Origin: Acidobacteriota bacterium
GTDB taxonomy: Bacteria > Acidobacteriota > Terriglobia > 2-12-FULL-54-10
Direction of reading: 5' to 3'
DNA: 64,000 bases
Assembly: GCA_016191085.1 (NCBI GenBank)
Contig: JACPPJ010000074.1
Span: forward strand, 1 to 64,000
Shown piece by piece: positions 60,667 through 64,000 of the stretch; the stretch's first letter is position 1, and every line of letters starts with the position of its first letter. The translations under genes were made by a program, and so were the position numbers. Below the pieces are notes generated by a model. It was not told the DNA's origin. It worked only from the letters and a program-made list of their open reading frames with translations, and made no database searches.

Positions 60667-61506
60667 TTATCTGAAGCTTGCGATGGCCGTCGCTTCGTCG
60701 GTATAAACTTCGAAAACCGTAAGCAGCTTCGTGATCTGCAACAGGTCGTGAACTTTGTTGGTCAAATTCACTAGTTTCATTTGGCCCTGCTGGCCCGTAA
60801 TGGTGGTGAATCCGCTGACCAGAGCTCCCAGGCCGGAGCTGTCAATGTATGTTACGCCAGCCAGGTTCAGTAGGACCTTTTTCTGGCCATTGGCAGCGAG
60901 CGATTTCAGAGATTCGCGCAGTGTGCTGCTTTCTTCGCCGAGGACAATCCGGCCGGTCACGTCCACAACAGTGACTCCGTCCACCTGGCGGCTGCTTGTC
61001 GTCAAATTCATGTTCTGAGCCTCCTTGGAAAAATGCTTCATCATAAAAATTTCCGTGCCGCAGGGTTCTAATCGCCGCACGGTGAAGTCGTTCATGCAAG
61101 CTCGCACCAGGAAGATTCCCCGGCCCGAATCGCGCAACAGGTTATCGTTATTCAGCGGGTCCTTCACCTCGTCAAGCTTGAATCCTTCCCCCTCGTCCCG
61201 CACCGAAACTCCCAAACACGAGGGCTGAAGATCAGCCGTCAGGCTGACTGTCTTATTCTCATCACAGCGGTTTCCGTGCAGCGCGGCATTCGCCACCGCC
61301 TCGCGAATCGCCAAGCCGATCTGCTGGCATTCAAGCTCGTTAAACCCGGCCGCTTGCGCAAAGCCGGCCACCAGCGACTCTGCTAGTCCTGCACTCTCTA
61401 CGTTACTTTCGAGCGTCAATTCCAAGCGCCGGGAATGGGCGCGCCCCTGATTCCCCGTATGTTTGCTCCTATTCACAGGTGTACCGCTGCCAACCTTTGG
61501 CCGCAT
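60667..61506 (-). CDS. Anti-sigma factor serine kinase (RsbW-like) fused to STAS antagonist
   Basis: A 279-residue ORF with two opposing partners. Residues about 25-160 are a HATPase_c anti-sigma kinase: N box EAVANAALHGN (Glu69, Asn73), G1 VRDEGEGF (Asp104), G2 GRGIFLVRACMNDF. Residues 166-279 are a STAS anti-sigma antagonist with the phosphorylation motif YIDSSGLGALV (Ser223/224). These are normally separate proteins that control a sigma factor by partner switching. The STAS part begins at Met166 (61011) and has its own AAGGAGG eight bases upstream, inside the kinase frame. Both a fused and a free STAS protein could be made. No sigma factor is nearby. Confidence 0.88.
   Translation of the reverse strand: MRPKVGSGTPVNRSKHTGNQGRAHSRRLELTLESNVESAGLAESLVAGFAQAAGFNELECQQIGLAIREAVANAALHGNRCDENKTVSLTADLQPSCLGVSVRDEGEGFKLDEVKDPLNNDNLLRDSGRGIFLVRACMNDFTVRRLEPCGTEIFMMKHFSKEAQNMNLTTSSRQVDGVTVVDVTGRIVLGEESSTLRESLKSLAANGQKKVLLNLAGVTYIDSSGLGALVSGFTTITGQQGQMKLVNLTNKVHDLLQITKLLTVFEVYTDEATAIASFR
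61009..61026 (-). promoter_or_regulatory. Internal ribosome-binding site of the STAS part
   Basis: On the minus strand AAGGAGG (complement of 61020-61026), eight bases, then ATG (complement of 61009-61011). This is the strongest Shine-Dalgarno sequence seen in this region and is in frame with the kinase. Confidence 0.7.
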
Positions 61507-61880
61507 AAGTTTACAACGGCCTCATCAAATGTCAAACAAGCATTCAGTAATCAGCTACCAGCCAAGGGACCCTTCAGGTATTTGCCTCACGCGCGCCGCT
61601 GACTGATGACCGCTGAAGATGCAACCGATCATCGTACCCATCCAGCAGAACGGCAATCGGCAGGCGAGGATCACATAATGATCGAGATCATCCCGTGAAC
61701 CAGAAGCGCGTACGGTGGTCGGGCGAAACATCGGGCCGCATTGGCTATGTAGAACTGCTAACAGGGGACACCAAGAAGATGTAAAGGCAGGTACTAGGTG
61801 CCGGGTTTCGGGCCTCGGTACCGGGTCACAGAGGAAAAGACCAAACCGAAACCCAACACCTGACGCCCGGCACCTGTTTC
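61507..61880. other. Gene-free region with an inverted repeat
   Basis: No gene seen. It should contain the promoter of the RsbW-like/STAS gene on its left side. An inverted-repeat element occupies 61788-61876. Confidence 0.4.
61788..61876. repeat. Inverted-repeat element (CAGGTRYYGGGTTTCGG type)
   Basis: The left arm has CAGGTACTAGGTGCCGGGTT and TCGGGCC; the right arm has AACCGAAACCCAACACCTGA and GCCCGGCACCTG. The arms are imperfect inverted repeats about 89 bases end to end. No coding capacity. Confidence 0.6.
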
Positions 61881-62063
61881 TTATCGTTTCTGGGCCCAGT
61901 CGCAGACGCTGCAGCTCAGATACATTCCCCCGGCGATGCCCATCTCGCGGTTTTTCATCCGCTTCACGATACGCGTCGGTTTGCCGCAAGTCGGGCACGG
62001 AGTCACTTCAGCCCCATCCATTTTTCTCGCGCGATCCGCGGTTTTCGCTGTTTTCTCAGCCAT
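61881..62063 (-). CDS. Small zinc-ribbon protein
   Basis: About 60 residues from ATG 62063; ATG 62072 is an alternative. A basic N-terminus is followed by a four-Cys zinc ribbon, CPTCGKPTRIVKRMK and YLSCSVCDWAQKR. Small proteins of this kind are found in several bacterial phyla, and some bind RNA or DNA. I do not recognise a named family. Confidence 0.65.
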   Translation of the reverse strand: MAEKTAKTADRARKMDGAEVTPCPTCGKPTRIVKRMKNREMGIAGGMYLSCSVCDWAQKR

Positions 62064-62279
62064 CGCGAACACTCCTTCTCATGTCATTCCTCGCAGGCGC
62101 AAGCGCGCTCACGAGCAAAAATTGTAGTCAGAAAGCCGGATTGGGGAGAAGCGCCGGATAGGAGATAAACTCGACTAAACGCCTGCCGTTTCCAGCAATG
62201 GCCATTTTAGCACAACGCATATGAAGTGGTAGCTACGTGGACTCCTGCCGCGCTCCAGTACAGCCCCAGAGCCTGCACC

Positions 62280-63053
62280 TCAACCGACCCTGCGCAGGAA
62301 CCCTCGCGGCGCGAAGGTGACCATGAACTTCTCCCACGCAGGATCGGTTTGGAAGTTGCGGTTTTCGGCCAGAAATTCCTCCAGCGCCGTCATGGGGCTG
62401 TCGTGGGTCCAGGATCGCTGGCCATTCGGCGTGCCTGCCAGTTCCTGGCAGATGGTATCGAACAGAACCATATAGCCACCGATGGGCACATACCGCGAGA
62501 AGGCGCGAAGCTCTCCGAGTGTGTGGGCGTAACTGTGGTCCGAATCCAGACAGATGAGGATATCTTGTTCGCAGCCCAGCAATGCCCTAAGCCGCTCGTG
62601 AACGGCTTCGGATTTGGAATCTCCCTCGATCAAATGGATGCGATCCGCAAAGCTAGATGCCTCGATGTTCTTGCGGGCGGTTGGATTAATTTGGATCTCA
62701 ATCGAGATGACACGGCCGTCTATGCCCAACAGCCGCAAAATGGAGGCATAAAAGACGGCGGTGCCACCCAGATATAAACCGGTTTCGACAATGCAGTTGG
62801 GCCGTACTGTCGCGATCAACTCCTGCATTAGCATGAGGTCCGTCGGCCATTGCTGCACAGGCACGCCCAGCCAGTGCACCTTTTTCCAAAGCGAACTGTT
62901 CCACATTGCTTTAGTCCACTGGCGCGCCAGTTCTGCAGTAGCCTGCGGAGAATAGCCAAGCTGTATCGTAGATGAGATTCGCATGGGATTGCCGTAAACC
63001 CCCAGTTTCGACAGCATTAATCGTACTCTCCTGGCGATAGTATCCCTGTGCAT
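62280..63053 (-). CDS. CmcI/Cephalosporin-hydroxylase-like methyltransferase
   Basis: A 257-residue protein of the CmcI family, a class I methyltransferase fold. It has WLGVPVQQWPTDLMLMQELI, IVETGLYLGGTAVFYASIL (the SAM-type glycine loop), VISIEIQINPTARKNI, EGDSKSEAV, and ILICLDSDHSYAHTLGEL (acid and His, possible Mg site). Such proteins occur in polysaccharide and antibiotic gene clusters and are usually O-methyltransferases. The substrate is unknown. It is flanked by a small zinc ribbon protein and by an HtrA protease gene. Confidence 0.85.
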   Translation of the reverse strand: MHRDTIARRVRLMLSKLGVYGNPMRISSTIQLGYSPQATAELARQWTKAMWNSSLWKKVHWLGVPVQQWPTDLMLMQELIATVRPNCIVETGLYLGGTAVFYASILRLLGIDGRVISIEIQINPTARKNIEASSFADRIHLIEGDSKSEAVHERLRALLGCEQDILICLDSDHSYAHTLGELRAFSRYVPIGGYMVLFDTICQELAGTPNGQRSWTHDSPMTALEEFLAENRNFQTDPAWEKFMVTFAPRGFLRRVG

Positions 63054-63109
63054 GGCGAAGACACCTCAACTCTGGTTCTTGATCGGCGTTTCGATTCTCT
63101 TCCGACGCT

Positions 63110-64000
63110 CTAATCCGTATCGGGCATTTCGCCGAGCTTCACGTCCACCGTCATTCGCCTGCGTCCGCGATAGAGTGTCAAGCGAACGGTGTCACCCGGT
63201 TTTTTCTTCTGGAGATAGCGCGTCAGATCCTGGGCGGTGTTAAGCGCTGTGCCGTCCACTTCAACCAGCAGGTCGCCGCCGAGGATGAACTCCTGATTGC
63301 CAATAATGGCGAGGCTGCGGCCGCCTTGAATGCCGGCAGCGTCGGCGGGCCCTCCCCGCTCGAGGCGAGCAATCAGCAAGCCCTGAGACGCGGGCAGATC
63401 CAGCAACTCTGCGATCGGGGGGGTAATCTGCTGCGTGGACACGCCGAGGTAAGCGCGCTTGACGCGCCCTTCCTGTAGCAAATCTGCCAAGATTGTCTTG
63501 GCCGTGTTGACAGGGATGGCAAAGCCGATGCCTACGCTGGTCCCTCCGGGGCCGAAGATGGCGGTGTTGATACCGATCACTTCGCCGCGCGAGTTCAGCA
63601 GCGGCCCTCCGCTGTTGCCGGGATTGATGGTCGCATCGGTTTGGATGAGGTCCTCCAGCACGCGCCCTTCCTGGTCACGAATGTTACGCGCGAGCGAACT
63701 GATAACGCCTGTCGTGAGCGTGCCCTGAAATTGCCCGAACGGGTTGCCGATAGCTAGGACCTTCTGCCCAACCTGCAGCGCGTCGGAGCTTCCCAGTTTC
63801 AGGAACGGCAGATTCTTGCGGTCGCTGATCTTGATGACGGCGAGGTCTTGTGTGCGATCGCGACCTACCAATGTCGCTTTGTGCCGGGTTTGATCCGGCA
63901 GCGTCACCTCGATCGCGCGGGCGCCGCTGACCACGTGATAATTGGTCAGGATGTCACCCTTGTCGTCGATCAGAAACCCGGAGCCGCTGCCCTGTGTTGG
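63110..64000 (-). CDS. HtrA/DegP-type serine protease, N-terminus outside the window
   Basis: A partial 297-residue trypsin-like serine protease plus PDZ domain; the frame stays open to the right edge. The visible N-terminal part reads [20 protein letters not shown], so the catalytic His is within the window. The Asp is in [12 protein letters not shown] and the Ser in [16 protein letters not shown] domain covers about the last 95 residues ([19 protein letters not shown]). It degrades misfolded envelope proteins. The signal peptide and start are beyond base 64000. Confidence 0.92.
   Translation of the reverse strand, partial: PTQGSGSGFLIDDKGDILTNYHVVSGARAIEVTLPDQTRHKATLVGRDRTQDLAVIKISDRKNLPFLKLGSSDALQVGQKVLAIGNPFGQFQGTLTTGVISSLARNIRDQEGRVLEDLIQTDATINPGNSGGPLLNSRGEVIGINTAIFGPGGTSVGIGFAIPVNTAKTILADLLQEGRVKRAYLGVSTQQITPPIAELLDLPASQGLLIARLERGGPADAAGIQGGRSLAIIGNQEFILGGDLLVEVDGTALNTAQDLTRYLQKKKPGDTVRLTLYRGRRRMTVDVKLGEMPDTD

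Overview
The window is about 64 kb of chromosomal DNA from a diderm bacterium with moderately high G+C. It is most likely an Acidobacteriota member: an Oar-type TonB-dependent receptor with a carboxypeptidase-regulatory N-terminal domain, a TatC with a Pro/Gly-rich N-terminal extension, a homocysteine methyltransferase/MTHFR fusion, and very many intergenic palindromic repeats. That assignment is inference from gene content. Almost all genes are housekeeping. No phage or complete insertion sequence was found.

Layout. 0.4-2.6 kb: tatA, tatC and an M28 glutaminyl-cyclase-like enzyme. 2.7-9.4 kb: recX, alaS, a lytic transglycosylase and an AMIN-domain amidase. 9.9-11.3 kb: an isolated, probably acquired ORF joining a CDI-type toxin domain in frame to what looks like its immunity protein. 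11.4-14.5 kb: a DUF58 protein, a DUF457-like membrane protein and an alpha/beta hydrolase. 14.7-21 kb: ftsY, ribD, ribE, a PilZ protein, aroB and menG. 21-27 kb (minus): a coiled-coil exported protein and a tight run of glyoxylate/hydroxypyruvate reductase, glycerate 2-kinase, two glycosyltransferases and prepilin peptidase. 27-34 kb (minus): Oar-like receptor, acyl-CoA carboxylase beta-type subunit, two envelope proteins. 33.7-38.9 kb: hslVU (minus), then thrB, thrC and hicBA. 38.8-41 kb: a ferritin-like protein and a zinc alcohol dehydrogenase. 41.4-50.3 kb: DUF4845 protein, class A PBP, tRNA-Val, MoxR, rdgB, a methyltransferase, nadE, a Dph6-like PP-loop protein and a DUF465 protein. 50.7-55 kb: psd, pssA, an Asd-like pseudoenzyme, lptE and holA. 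55-60 kb (minus): metH/MTHFR fusion, xseB, ispA-type synthase, tlyA and nadK with a strong terminator. 60-64 kb (minus): an RsbW-like/STAS fusion, a zinc-ribbon protein, a CmcI-like protein and a partial HtrA protease.

The most unusual signal lies between genes and at their ends. (1) A short repeat supplies the last codons and stop codon of four unrelated genes (ribD, menG, thrC, tlyA), all ending Ser-Glu-Pro-Arg-(Pro/Leu/His). A fifth copy at the end of hicA appears to have lost about 10 bases including the stop codon, so hicA runs on into the neighbouring gene. (2) A roughly 135-bp three-hairpin element is present four times. One copy has inverted ends and an 11-bp flanking direct repeat, and seems to have landed in an older, now truncated copy. 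(3) An 85-87-bp two-hairpin element with 13-bp inverted ends occurs twice intact, plus one diverged copy and a fragment. (4) Two antagonist pairs, toxin/immunity and anti-sigma kinase/antagonist, are each fused in frame while the second partner keeps its own ribosome-binding site.

All functional assignments come from motif recognition by eye. No database search was run.
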